Positions 1 through 6,575 of a DNA stretch of 10,232 nucleotides are shown in pieces. Each line of letters opens with the position of its first letter. The first letter of the stretch is position 1. Below the pieces are notes generated by a model, which searched no databases, was not told the DNA's origin, and saw only the letters and a program-made list of their open reading frames with translations. Both the position numbers and the translations under genes were made by a program. The DNA is from CAZHMB01 sp964533515 (lineage in GTDB: Archaea > Nanobdellota > Nanobdellia > Pacearchaeales > GW2011-AR1): NCBI GenBank assembly GCA_964533515.1, contig CAZHMB010000022.1, positions 1 to 10,232 of the forward strand. Reading direction: 5' to 3'.

Positions 1-264
1 GGTTTCCCACGGGGATGACCCAACTTCGTTGGGCCTCAAATCCTCTCACCCACATTGGATTCTCACCAAGGTTTCCCACGGGGATGACCCAACTTCGTTG
101 GGCCTCAAATCCTCTCACCCACATCGAGAAAACCTAAGTACCCTACCAAGTAGGTCCAGAGGAAAGGGCATAAACAGTTCCTTGGAAACCGCCCTTCCTT
201 TGCGGAAAAGCGATTTCTAAATGCCTCCGGGGAAATCGCAAAAGATTCTCACCGAGGTTTCCCC
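1..264. repeat. Tandem hairpin repeats resembling tRNA 3' ends
   Basis: A 55-bp unit at 1-55 recurs exactly at 70-124 (period 69). Each copy has two short hairpins (TCCC-ACG-GGGA at 5-15; CCCAAC-TTC-GTTGGG at 19-33) followed by a TCAAAT-type T-loop and a CCCACA end, so it looks like the 3' half of a tRNA. A fragment of the 58-77 spacer/start region recurs with one mismatch at 244-263, ending seven bases before the stop codon of the patatin-like gene. The 125-191 stretch has no visible gene. A related unit lies after tRNA-Arg at 1734-1784. The parent tRNA gene may lie left of the window (inference). Confidence 0.8.
192..240. repeat. 49-bp dispersed palindromic repeat, copy 1
   Basis: The 49 bp are identical to 8351-8399, 8159 bp away. 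The unit contains an 8-bp inverted repeat, GCGATTTC (210-217) with GAAATCGC (232-239), around a 14-nt loop. Both copies are preceded by a tRNA-like 3' end followed by CATCGAG(A/G)AAACCTA (this copy at 122 onward), so the repeated module is longer than the exact match. It appears noncoding. Confidence 0.85.
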
Positions 265-270
265 AAAAAA

Positions 271-1092
271 TTATTCAGAACTCTTATTGTACTCTTCCAA
301 GAAGCGTTTAGCATCTTTTATTCCTAGATCGATGGTTTTTCCAATTCTTTCTTTATCTGTATCAAATGAAAACAACAGAGGAACTTTTCTCTGTGGTCGA
401 ATTACTTTCACTTTTGATTTGCTAAAACTCTTCTCTAATGCAGATCTTTGCTTTTCTTTTTTCTGAATCAAACTAAAGATGTCAAAAGATAACCTCTGAA
501 AAAATCTCTCTGTTTTTTTCTCTTTTGGATGATTGTAAACAATTATAACTTTGTCATATTGTTCTAGATCTATCGTTTCTATAAGTTCATCCATGCCATA
601 CACAAACGAAAGATCTGAATAGGATTTGTTTTTTATCTTGTGTTCCCCATAAACTATCGGAACTGCTGAAGCGGCTTGCATTAAATCAAAAATATCTTTT
701 TTATTCGGTTTTTTCCAATATCCCTTTCTTGTATCTTCCTCTACAACAAAATATCTCAGGTTTACTTTGGAATTGAATACTTTTTTTAGATCAAGATGGG
801 AAACATTGCCTTGGAATATCCCGATAAGGTAATCTAAATCAAGAATTTTTTTCCCAAAGAAAGGTTTGGTTATGCTAAATAGTTTATCCCCATCAACTTT
901 GTTTCTCCAAGTTTTTTCAATAGTGTCTGGTTGATTTGCAACATAGAAAGTTCCTTCGAAAACCCCTACGGATGAAGCGTAAACAGAATCGAAATAATCC
1001 GGCCCCAACTCCCTACAAAGCACAAAGGTAACTCCCGCACTATACGCCCCATACAATGCCCCATTACCGATAATCAATGCCCTCTTTTTCAT
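271..1092 (-). CDS. Patatin-like phospholipase family protein
   Basis: A 273-residue protein with the layout of the patatin/YjjU-type acyl hydrolases. The N-terminal glycine-rich oxyanion-hole segment is GNGALYGAYSAG (9-20). The nucleophile elbow appears as ASSVG with Ser41, a relaxed form of GxSxG, and MQAASAVPIVYG (138-149) matches the family's AS-AIP segment. The partner aspartate would be Asp160 in SDLS, where the family usually has DGG. Members cleave acyl ester bonds of lipids; no signal peptide is seen, so it would act in the cytoplasm or at the inner membrane face. The C-terminal 80 residues are Lys/Arg-rich. A TATA-like box at 1114-1121 lies about 25 nt before the ATG, giving a leaderless transcript. 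The fold is well supported; catalytic competence is less certain because of the altered DGG motif. Confidence 0.8.
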   Translation of the reverse strand: MKKRALIIGNGALYGAYSAGVTFVLCRELGPDYFDSVYASSVGVFEGTFYVANQPDTIEKTWRNKVDGDKLFSITKPFFGKKILDLDYLIGIFQGNVSHLDLKKVFNSKVNLRYFVVEEDTRKGYWKKPNKKDIFDLMQAASAVPIVYGEHKIKNKSYSDLSFVYGMDELIETIDLEQYDKVIIVYNHPKEKKTERFFQRLSFDIFSLIQKKEKQRSALEKSFSKSKVKVIRPQRKVPLLFSFDTDKERIGKTIDLGIKDAKRFLEEYNKSSE

Positions 1093-1338
1093 ATCCTATA
1101 AAAGATTTTCTTCTATAAAAATATTTGCATCCTCTCCGCTTTAACCACCACAGAATTAAGGATGAAAATACAAACTAATATAATCGCGAGATAAATTTTT
1201 GCGTTGATAATATTTCCTGTTTCCCTCTTTTTTACTTTTATATTATTTGTGTTTAAATTAATTTAAAAGGCTTTCCCACATTTTTTTATTAATCCCAATC
1301 TCAATAATCCTTAAATAGTCTTAAATCATTTAAAAGAG

Positions 1339-1545
1339 ATGAAGAAAAAGACCAAAGCAATATTATTTCAATTGCCGGGCGAAATCCTGTTGATAATCGC
1401 ATTTGTCATAAGTTTGTTTGTCAAGCTTTTGAATTTATACACTTTGACTTGGTTTACTCCGATAGTCCTTGGTTTAATTCTTGGTTTTTATTTTTGGGGT
1501 AAGCGATTAGAGAAACATTCTTTTTTTGAGAAATACGGATACTAA
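1339..1545 (+). CDS. Small two-helix membrane protein, function unknown
   Basis: A 68-residue protein with a basic N-terminus (MKKKTK) and two hydrophobic stretches, about 8-30 and 36-54, separated by a short turn around LNLYTLTW. It ends in a charged tail (GKRLEKHSFFEKYGY). This is a helical hairpin with both ends probably cytoplasmic. A TATA-like box (CTTAAATAG, about 1310-1318) lies about 25 nt before the ATG, which supports a real, leaderless gene. I do not recognise the family. It stands alone between the divergent patatin-like gene and tRNA-Arg. Confidence 0.65.
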   Translation: MKKKTKAILFQLPGEILLIIAFVISLFVKLLNLYTLTWFTPIVLGLILGFYFWGKRLEKHSFFEKYGY

Positions 1546-1563
1546 TTTTTTTAAAAGTTAAAG

Positions 1564-1572
1564 TTTTTATAG
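1564..1572 (+). promoter_or_regulatory. TATA box of tRNA-Arg
   Basis: TTTTTATAG centred about 27 nt before the first base of tRNA-Arg, the normal spacing for an archaeal TATA box. Confidence 0.6.
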
Positions 1573-1594
1573 TGATTTTTTCTGCTATTTCTAT

Positions 1595-1684
1595 GCCCGG
1601 GTAGCTCAGCCTGGATAGAGCGTTTCCCTCCTATTGCTCTTAGGAGTTAGGAAAAAGTCGAAGGTTCAAATCCTTCCTCGGGCG
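1595..1684 (+). tRNA. tRNA-Arg(CCU) with 15-nt intron
   Basis: The acceptor GCCCGGG (1595-1601) pairs with CTCGGGC (1677-1683), with discriminator G1684 and no encoded CCA. The D stem is GCTC/GAGC (1604-1607/1618-1621); the T arm is GAAGG-TTCAAAT-CCTTC (1660-1676). The anticodon stem TTTCC/GGAAA (1623-1627/1650-1654) encloses 22 nt. With a seven-base loop this leaves C32, U33, anticodon CCU (1630-1632), A37, an intron at 1634-1648 and A38. CTCCTA (1628-1633) can pair with TAGGAG (1641-1646), giving the extended helix expected of a bulge-helix-bulge splice site. The exact intron ends are inferred from the canonical 37/38 position. Confidence 0.92.
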
Positions 1685-1686
1685 TT

Positions 1687-1784
1687 AAGGATTTTTGCCC
1701 TAAAGGGCACGAGAACCTCTAACGAGGCACCAAGGTTTCCCTAAAGGGATTACCCTTCGGGCATCAAATCCTTCCTCGGGCGTT
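1687..1784 (+). repeat. Hairpin cluster ending in a copy of the tRNA-Arg 3' end
   Basis: Twenty-one bases of the tRNA-Arg 3' end and flank (1666-1686) are repeated exactly at 1764-1784. Between them lie four tiny stem-loops: GCCC-TAAA-GGGC (1697-1708), CCTC-TAAC-GAGG (1716-1727), TCCC-TAAA-GGGA (1738-1749) and CCC-TTC-GGG (1753-1761). The last two plus the tRNA-like tail have the same order as the units at 1-124, so they belong to one repeat family. No coding potential is visible. The cluster could be transcribed as a trailer of tRNA-Arg (inference). Confidence 0.8.
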
Positions 1785-1843
1785 TAGAAAAATTCTTGGT
1801 AAGGGATTACAAACCTTTAAAAGAGTTGTATCCATAAAATATA

Positions 1844-2182
1844 ATGCCTTTCAAAGATAAAAAATACCAATTGAAATATCGAAGAGAATGGTATGCTAAA
1901 AATAAAGAATCTGAAAAGGCACATGTCAGAAGAAGGAAATTAGAGTTACGAGAATGGTTGAAAAATTATAAGAAGGGCCTTTCGTGTTCAAAGTGCGGAG
2001 AAAATCATATCGCAACTTTAGAGTTTCATCATGAAAAGGGTAACAAAGAAAAATCCGTAGCAAACATGATACATGACGGCCATTCCGTTAAAATGATCTT
2101 GAATGAAATAGAAAAGTGTGTTGTGCTCTGTTCTAATTGCCATAGAAAAATTCACTATGCCAAGAAGATTGAAAAACTTTAA
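1844..2182 (+). CDS. Small HNH endonuclease-like zinc protein
   Basis: A 112-residue protein. The N-terminal 45 residues are very basic and probably bind DNA. A zinc-binding HNH core follows: CSKC (Cys48, Cys51), LEFHH with His62/His63 as the catalytic region, and CVVLCSNCHRKIH with Cys96, Cys99, His100 and His104. This order (CxxC, HH, CxxCHxxxH) is typical of small free-standing HNH proteins of phages and mobile elements, which nick or cut DNA. A TATA-like box (CTTTAAAAG, 1815-1823) lies about 25 nt before the ATG. The gene stands between two intron-bearing tRNA genes and its stop codon overlaps the TATA box of tRNA-Gly. Its substrate and purpose are unknown. Confidence 0.82.
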   Translation: MPFKDKKYQLKYRREWYAKNKESEKAHVRRRKLELREWLKNYKKGLSCSKCGENHIATLEFHHEKGNKEKSVANMIHDGHSVKMILNEIEKCVVLCSNCHRKIHYAKKIEKL

Positions 2183-2185
2183 AAA
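2177..2185 (+). promoter_or_regulatory. TATA box of tRNA-Gly
   Basis: CTTTAAAAA centred about 28 nt before tRNA-Gly. It overlaps the last codon and stop codon of the HNH gene. Confidence 0.55.
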
Positions 2186-2208
2186 CCTCATTAATGATTA
2201 AAAAATGT

Positions 2209-2297
2209 GCGTGGGTAGGTCAACGGCTAGACTCTCTGCCTTCCATAATCTTCTTTGAAGAGAGCAGATTATCCGGGTTCGAATCCCGGCCCGCGCA
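2209..2297 (+). tRNA. tRNA-Gly(UCC) with 17-nt intron
   Basis: The acceptor GCGTGGG (2209-2215) pairs with CCCGCGC (2290-2296), discriminator A2297, no encoded CCA. The D stem is GGTC/GACT (2218-2221/2230-2233) and the T arm CCGGG-TTCGAAT-CCCGG (2273-2289). The anticodon stem TCTGC/GCAGA (2235-2239/2264-2268) encloses 24 nt. A seven-base loop gives C32, U33, anticodon UCC (2242-2244), A37, an intron at 2246-2262 and A38; the intron can fold through CTTC/GAAG. The 3' end of this gene is the proposed integration site of the element that follows. Confidence 0.92.
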
Positions 2298-2298
2298 T
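2287..2298. other. Proposed attL in the tRNA-Gly 3' end
   Basis: The last eleven bases of tRNA-Gly plus one more (CGGCCCGCGCAT) recur exactly at 8308-8319. The tRNA stays intact on this side, next to the integrase gene, which is the usual arrangement after tyrosine-recombinase integration into a tRNA 3' end. The match is short (12 bp), so the call also rests on context. Confidence 0.55.
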
Positions 2299-2470
2299 AC
2301 ATACCTTTTGTCATATTGGAGCGATGTCTTTTTTAGAATTAGCTTTCCAGATGTCGTGCTATGAATAGCAAAATAACCTTCCCAAAAATAACTACAAACT
2401 CAAAACTTTCGAGAAATATCTCCTTAAAAACCTTGTCCCAACCTTCTGTCACCGTTGGGTGGACCGACAA

Positions 2471-2480
2471 ATTATATAAA
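2471..2480 (+). promoter_or_regulatory. TATA box of the integrase gene
   Basis: ATTATATAAA centred about 33 nt before the ATG at 2508. Its position inside the longer open frame argues that translation starts at 2508 and not at 2361. Confidence 0.6.
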
Positions 2481-2507
2481 TGCCCAAGTCAGACTACACT
2501 GACTAAG

Positions 2508-3686
2508 ATGGTAAAATTTGATCCCTACAAGCATAAAGAAAGATATGAAAAATGGAGAAACAAAATACGGTCGCAAGTCCCCGAGGTTTCAAAAGAAAAT
2601 TCTAAATTAATCCTCGCGTATTTAGATGATATGGAAATGGGAACAAATATTGCCAAGGGAACTAAGAAGGGCCCTCGGAGTTATATTCGACTTAACACTC
2701 TAAAGCAAAGAATGATTTTTTTGTCCAAGGAATTTAAATCAAGATTCAGTATTAATCAAATTACTGACATTGAAGAAACGCAATTGTTTGAGTTCTTCCA
2801 AGGACTTCGAAGTGGAAAAATTAAAAGAAATGATGGAAAACTATACAAATCAGCTAAAGATATGGCTAAAGATTTCAAATCCTTTTGGCACTGGCATCAG
2901 AAAAGAAGTAAAAAAGAAGGGATAGCCATTGAAGATATTAGTGCTGATTTAGATACGACAGGTGAAAAACCTATCTGGGTCTATTTGACTGAAGACCAAG
3001 TTAAAAGTCTGGCAGAATCTGCTAATTACGATTACAAAGTTTTAATTTGGTTTTTATATGATACGGGCATTAGGGCTCCAACTGAATTAATGAATATTAA
3101 AGTTTCAGACTTCTTTAATGACTTTAAAGAATTAAATATCCGGGATGAGGTTAGCAAAACATTCGGCCGAAGAATCAAATTAATGATTTCTTCTCAATTG
3201 ATAAAAGAATATATTAAAAATATGAATTTGGGACTTGACGATTACCTTTTTACAACCAGCCCCGCTAGCATGAATATCTATCTCAAAAGGCTTTCTCGGC
3301 GGATTCTAGGCACGGAAAAGAGTCCTGCCGGAGACTTTTACCACAACCTAACATTATATGACTTGAGGCATTGTTCTTGCTGTTATTGGCTTCCAAGATA
3401 TAAATCTGAGAGTGCATTGAAGTATAGGTTTGGTTGGAAGAAGTCCGATAAAATCCATTATTATTCTGAACTTCTTGGAATGAAAGATACAATTTCCGAG
3501 GAGGATTTGTTGGTTGATGTTACTAAAATTGAACTTGAAAGAAGACTAGATAAAAATGATGGAACTATTGGCCTGTTGAAGGATGAAAATGAAATCTTAA
3601 AAGACCAACTTAAAAGAATTGGAAAACTGGTTGGCCATCTGTATGGGCGGATGAAAATAAACTATGTTGAAGAAACTGGAGTTTAG
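2508..3686 (+). CDS. Tyrosine recombinase / integrase
   Basis: A 392-residue phage-integrase-family protein that would catalyse site-specific recombination, probably at tRNA-Gly. Numbering from the ATG at 2508: an N-terminal core-binding domain (about 1-150, with the SKENSKLILAYL segment common in archaeal integrases) and a catalytic domain. Catalytic candidates are Arg189 (TGIRAPTEL), Arg287 in YDLRH (the usual HxxR with His replaced by Tyr), Trp306 region in FGWKK, and the nucleophile Tyr319 (or Tyr318) in HYYSEL. The last 60 residues are a charged likely coiled coil. The frame is open back to an ATG at 2361, but those 49 residues are Ser/Thr-rich and unlike integrases, and a good TATA box lies inside them; I prefer 2508. 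The 3' end overlaps the next gene by 23 bp, indicating co-transcription. Confidence 0.88.
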   Translation: MVKFDPYKHKERYEKWRNKIRSQVPEVSKENSKLILAYLDDMEMGTNIAKGTKKGPRSYIRLNTLKQRMIFLSKEFKSRFSINQITDIEETQLFEFFQGLRSGKIKRNDGKLYKSAKDMAKDFKSFWHWHQKRSKKEGIAIEDISADLDTTGEKPIWVYLTEDQVKSLAESANYDYKVLIWFLYDTGIRAPTELMNIKVSDFFNDFKELNIRDEVSKTFGRRIKLMISSQLIKEYIKNMNLGLDDYLFTTSPASMNIYLKRLSRRILGTEKSPAGDFYHNLTLYDLRHCSCCYWLPRYKSESALKYRFGWKKSDKIHYYSELLGMKDTISEEDLLVDVTKIELERRLDKNDGTIGLLKDENEILKDQLKRIGKLVGHLYGRMKINYVEETGV

Positions 3687-4719
3687 AGACACAGACGCAA
3701 ATAGAGATTTGGTGATTGCACTTGTTTTTGTTTTAGCAATAGCCTTGTATAAGCAAGTAGAAAGAATAGAATATTTAGAAAATAAAGTTAGAGCGACATT
3801 TCCAGAGTTCTTAACGGTTTTTCATATTGTTTTGATTGTTCTTTTAGTAGTTGTATCTTTCCTAGCAATTAGAGCTATCAAGAAGAAGATTAATGCCCGG
3901 GGGGTTAGAAAAGAAAAAATCTCAGATTATAAGTATAGAATTAATCGGATTTTGAAAGAATGTTTAGATGAGGAAGGAGACCTTGATGAATTCATAAAAG
4001 ATCTGTCTTCTCTCCTTAAACGTATTCCTGATTTTCCAGAACTCGCCTTTGAAAAAAACATGGGCTCTAAAGAATTATTAAAGGCTGAGGAAAAGAAGAT
4101 CCTTTCAGAACACCATGATGAGATTAGATTACTTGATTTGAAAAAGACTATTCTTTGGGAAGAGATAGAAAAGAGAAAAAGGGCTGTTGAAAACAATGGC
4201 GAGTGGACAAGAAAAGATTTGCTGAAAGACCTTGAGACTAAAAGACATATGGTTTATAAAAAAGAGAAACTTACCAAGAGACAGTGTAAAATTTTGATTG
4301 GCGAAGGTTACACCCTGGTTAATGAATATGATGTTCTAGAAAGAAAAAGAATTCCCGTTTTAGTAAAGCCGATTGGAAATCATTCTGTGGCCCATGCATT
4401 TTTGGTTTGGAGTACGAGAAAATTAATTGAAAGTTTTGATATTAGTGTTGGGGAACATTTAACTGTTGATGCCGATTTGACTTTTTATTTTAATGGAGAA
4501 GAATATGCGATTGAAGTTGAATGTGGAAGTTTAATTGGGAAAAAAGAACAATTAAAAGAAAAAATTAAAGACCTTAATAAAAAGTGCCCTAAAAGATGGA
4601 TGTTTTTGGTTTCACACAGAGATCTTTATTCCAAGTATCAGAAATTTGGTCCGGCTTCTACTAGGGCAGATCTTGGGAAAAAGTTAAGAAAAATGCTCAA
4701 AATCCCACATCCGAATTAG
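3664..4719 (+). CDS. Membrane-anchored protein with PD-(D/E)XK-like C-terminal domain
   Basis: A 351-residue protein with two hydrophobic helices (about 15-29 and 51-70), a long charged, mostly helical middle (75-205) and a C-terminal alpha/beta domain. Within the latter, VDADL (Asp269, Asp271), AIEVECG (Glu284, Glu286) and the following lysines (293-294) have the order of a PD-(D/E)XK nuclease-fold active site. The pattern NGEEYAIEVECGSL followed by a KEKI helix also resembles the replication-relaxation family of archaeal mobile elements. Cutting activity is therefore an inference. The domain would face the cytoplasm. The start overlaps the integrase end by 23 bp, so the two are probably an integration or maintenance cassette. 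It has no visible link to the DGR beyond position. Confidence 0.7.
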   Translation: MLKKLEFRDTDANRDLVIALVFVLAIALYKQVERIEYLENKVRATFPEFLTVFHIVLIVLLVVVSFLAIRAIKKKINARGVRKEKISDYKYRINRILKECLDEEGDLDEFIKDLSSLLKRIPDFPELAFEKNMGSKELLKAEEKKILSEHHDEIRLLDLKKTILWEEIEKRKRAVENNGEWTRKDLLKDLETKRHMVYKKEKLTKRQCKILIGEGYTLVNEYDVLERKRIPVLVKPIGNHSVAHAFLVWSTRKLIESFDISVGEHLTVDADLTFYFNGEEYAIEVECGSLIGKKEQLKEKIKDLNKKCPKRWMFLVSHRDLYSKYQKFGPASTRADLGKKLRKMLKIPHPN

Positions 4720-4884
4720 GCGTATGTGTTTTAGAGTTTATCGTCGGTTTATAAGATCGGATTAGCCCATTTAGTCCGCTCTGTATATATGTAGATACGG
4801 GGGGCTATGGGGGCAAGATTCTAAGATAGTTAAATAGTTTATTTGGGGTAATTAATTTTTATAGCCACAATTTTAAATAAAGGC
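4720..4884. other. Intergenic region with RT promoter
   Basis: This 165-bp gap has no open frame worth calling. It holds two TATA-like stretches (GTTTATAAGA about 4747-4756 and TATATATG about 4784-4791) and a G-rich block at 4799-4815. A small RNA starting here is possible but I see no fold or family that supports one. The RT promoter is at its right end. Confidence 0.4.
4856..4864 (+). promoter_or_regulatory. TATA box of the reverse transcriptase gene
   Basis: TTTTTATAG centred about 25 nt before the ATG at 4885; the RT would have a near-leaderless transcript of its own, independent of the integrase pair. Confidence 0.55.
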
Positions 4885-6297
4885 ATGTACTCTCAGATTT
4901 ATTCAATTGAGAACCTTCAAAAGGCATTTTACAAAGCAAGGAAGGGGAAAACAAAAAGAAGGTATGTTAAAAGATTTCAAAAAGATCTTCCTAAGAAACT
5001 TGAAGGTCTAAGCAAGGAGTTGGAGAATCAAACATATTCCCCCTGTCCACGTAAAAGTTTTATTCTTAGAGATCCAAAAACACGAAGAATAACCAAATCT
5101 GCTTTCAGAGATAGAGTTGTTCACCATGCATTATGTAACTTTATAATTCCAATTCTTGAGAAATCATTCATTTATGATTCACACGCCAATCAAATAGGCA
5201 AGGGGACTACAAAAGCAATTGAAAGGTTTGATAAATTCAAGGGGAAAGTTTCCAAGAATAATACTCGGGATTGCTATGTGTTAAAAGCAGACATAAAACA
5301 ATATTTTGTTAAGGTAAATCATGAAATATTATTAGGCATTATCAAGAGAAAAATTACGTGCACACAAACACTTTGGCTTATACGAATAATTCTGGAGAAC
5401 GCGGGGGAGGGGGGGGCGAAGAGTTATGGAAGGGGAATGCCCCTTGGCAATCTAACCTCTCAGTTTTTTGCAAATTTATATCTTAATGAATTAGACCAAT
5501 TTGTCAAACATAAATTAAAGGCAAAATATTACATTAGATACGTTGATGATTTTGTTTTTCTGCATGAATCAAAAGAACAACTCAAAAAATGGAAAATTGA
5601 AATTAATAACTTTCTAAAAGAAAAGCTAAAATTAGAATTGCATCCAAGCAAAACACACATTCTAAATTTAAACTCGGGAATAAACTTTTTAGGGTTTAGG
5701 ATTTTTTGTCACCATAGGTTAATCAGAAAAAGTAATCTCAAAAATTTTGAGAGGAAATTTAATAAGTTGCGGATTCTTTTTGATGAAGAGACTATTGGAA
5801 GAGGGGATGCTCTTCAGTCTTTAGAAGGGTGGCTTGCCTATTGTTCTCACGCAAACACCTACAAATATCGGGGAGACCTCATTAAAAGGTTCTCCAAATA
5901 TTTCTCTCACGGGCAAAAGCTTCTAGTTCATAATAAGAAAAACTATACTAATTATGTTAGAAAATTGAAGGAGAGCGAGCTTAAATTTTCAAATCAAAAG
6001 ACTTTATACTACCTCAGAAAGGGACTATCTATAAGAGATATTGCTTTGAAACAAAACATAAAAAAATCTACTGTTTGGGAGCATATTGCTAATCTTATAG
6101 GATACAGGCAATTGTCTGTATGGGAAATCCTTCCAAAAGAAAAAATCCATAAGATTTTAAATAAGATTTACAGCCACAAAGAGAGACTAAGAGATATCAA
6201 AGGGCGTTTGAAAAATCAAGATATTACTTATGATGAAATCGCTTGTGTGGTAGCAAGTATAAAATCCAAAATGGGAAAAAGTCCTGTAACCGAGTAG
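4885..6297 (+). CDS. DGR reverse transcriptase with C-terminal HTH_40-like domain
   Basis: A 470-residue reverse transcriptase that would copy the TR RNA into adenine-mutagenised cDNA. RT motifs in order: FRDRVVHHALCNFIIPILE (74-92), FIYDSHANQIGKGT (95-108), ADIKQYF with catalytic Asp136, MPLGNLTSQFFANLYL (185-200), YVDD at 219-222 and GINFLGFRI (265-273). LGNLTSQ is the [IVL]GxxxSQ form typical of DGR RTs; group II intron RTs have QGxxxSP. No maturase or HNH domain follows. Instead residues about 370-460 (LRKGLSIRDIALKQNIKKST, then a YDEI...VVASI helix) match the helix-turn-helix found at the C-terminus of RecQ helicases. An eight-G run (5409-5416) lies just before the LGNLTSQ motif. The stop codon is three bases from the TR, which lies on the opposite strand. 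Confidence 0.95.
   Translation: MYSQIYSIENLQKAFYKARKGKTKRRYVKRFQKDLPKKLEGLSKELENQTYSPCPRKSFILRDPKTRRITKSAFRDRVVHHALCNFIIPILEKSFIYDSHANQIGKGTTKAIERFDKFKGKVSKNNTRDCYVLKADIKQYFVKVNHEILLGIIKRKITCTQTLWLIRIILENAGEGGAKSYGRGMPLGNLTSQFFANLYLNELDQFVKHKLKAKYYIRYVDDFVFLHESKEQLKKWKIEINNFLKEKLKLELHPSKTHILNLNSGINFLGFRIFCHHRLIRKSNLKNFERKFNKLRILFDEETIGRGDALQSLEGWLAYCSHANTYKYRGDLIKRFSKYFSHGQKLLVHNKKNYTNYVRKLKESELKFSNQKTLYYLRKGLSIRDIALKQNIKKSTVWEHIANLIGYRQLSVWEILPKEKIHKILNKIYSHKERLRDIKGRLKNQDITYDEIACVVASIKSKMGKSPVTE
6257..6280 (-). terminator. Possible T-rich terminator of the TR transcript
   Basis: Read on the minus strand just beyond the TR, the sequence has TTTTT, TTTT and TTTT runs within about 24 nt, as in archaeal intrinsic terminators. 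It overlaps the 3' end of the RT gene in antisense. This is weak evidence in an AT-rich genome. Confidence 0.3.
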
Positions 6298-6300
6298 TGG

Positions 6301-6390
6301 GTTATTCCGACGAAACGACCATTGTTGTTGTCAAGATCGTTCCTGCCATTGGCATTAGACCTGTTCTCGAGCCTGTTGACATACCACGCC
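6301..6390 (-). other. DGR template repeat (TR)
   Basis: A 90-bp segment that aligns without gaps to 6730-6819 and 7508-7597. Read on the minus strand it contains 27 adenines. All differences from the two VRs fall on those adenines. In the frame used by the targets it encodes AWYVNRLENRSNANGR then NDLDNNNGRFVGI, with eight AAC/AAT codons at the variable sites, the codon choice that lets A-mutagenesis reach the most amino acids. The frame has stops nearby (within about ten codons upstream), so the TR itself is noncoding. Its 5' boundary is sharp at GGCGTGG (6384-6390). Its 3' boundary lies near 6301, where identity with the VRs ends. Confidence 0.95.
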
Positions 6391-6575
6391 CCAGAGCATA
6401 GCTCTTTTACCTAACTGTTCTCACCACCACTCCACACATTTGGTGTTATGGTTGTATTTTATAACAACTAAGTTGCCTTCGTAAAAAAGCGTATAATCCA
6501 GCTTCTCAAAAGTTTCCTTTCGGTTGCCAGGACAATTTATTCTAAGAATCAAGCTATAAAAATATTTGTATGGAA
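6391..6575. other. Noncoding spacer, probable TR RNA leader region
   Basis: The 185 bp between the TR and the end of the first target have no convincing open frame on either strand. They hold the palindrome-flanked TATA-like box at 6451-6468. DGR TR RNAs usually need flanking sequence for RT binding, so the 6391-6435 part is a candidate for that function (inference). Confidence 0.4.
6451..6468 (-). promoter_or_regulatory. Candidate TR promoter inside a palindrome
   Basis: GTTGTATTTTATAACAAC: five-base inverted arms (GTTGT/ACAAC) around a TATA-like core that reads TTATAAAAT on the minus strand. A transcript starting about 25 nt further on (about 6432) would begin some 40 nt before the TR. The palindrome could be an operator. 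No transcription evidence is available from sequence alone. Confidence 0.4.

Noticed and set aside
29..466. Open frames over the repeats and over the patatin-like gene
   Set aside because: They translate tandem hairpin repeats or the antisense of a well-supported gene, and show no protein-like composition.
2361..2507. The upstream ATG at 2361 as the integrase start
   Set aside because: The extra 49 residues do not resemble integrases and contain the best TATA box of the gene, 33 nt before the ATG at 2508.
4720..4884. A tRNA or structured RNA in the gap before the RT gene
   Set aside because: Only weak 5-bp pairings were found, with no cloverleaf or T arm.
4885..6297. Group II intron or retron origin for the reverse transcriptase
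   Set aside because: It has LGNLTSQ where intron RTs have QGxxxSP, no maturase or HNH domain, and a TR with matching VRs beside it. No intron RNA domain V fold was seen nearby.
6391..6575. A minus-strand Avd or target remnant next to the TR
   Set aside because: The frame matching the VRs has a stop about ten codons before the TR, and no frame of useful length with Avd-like helices is present.
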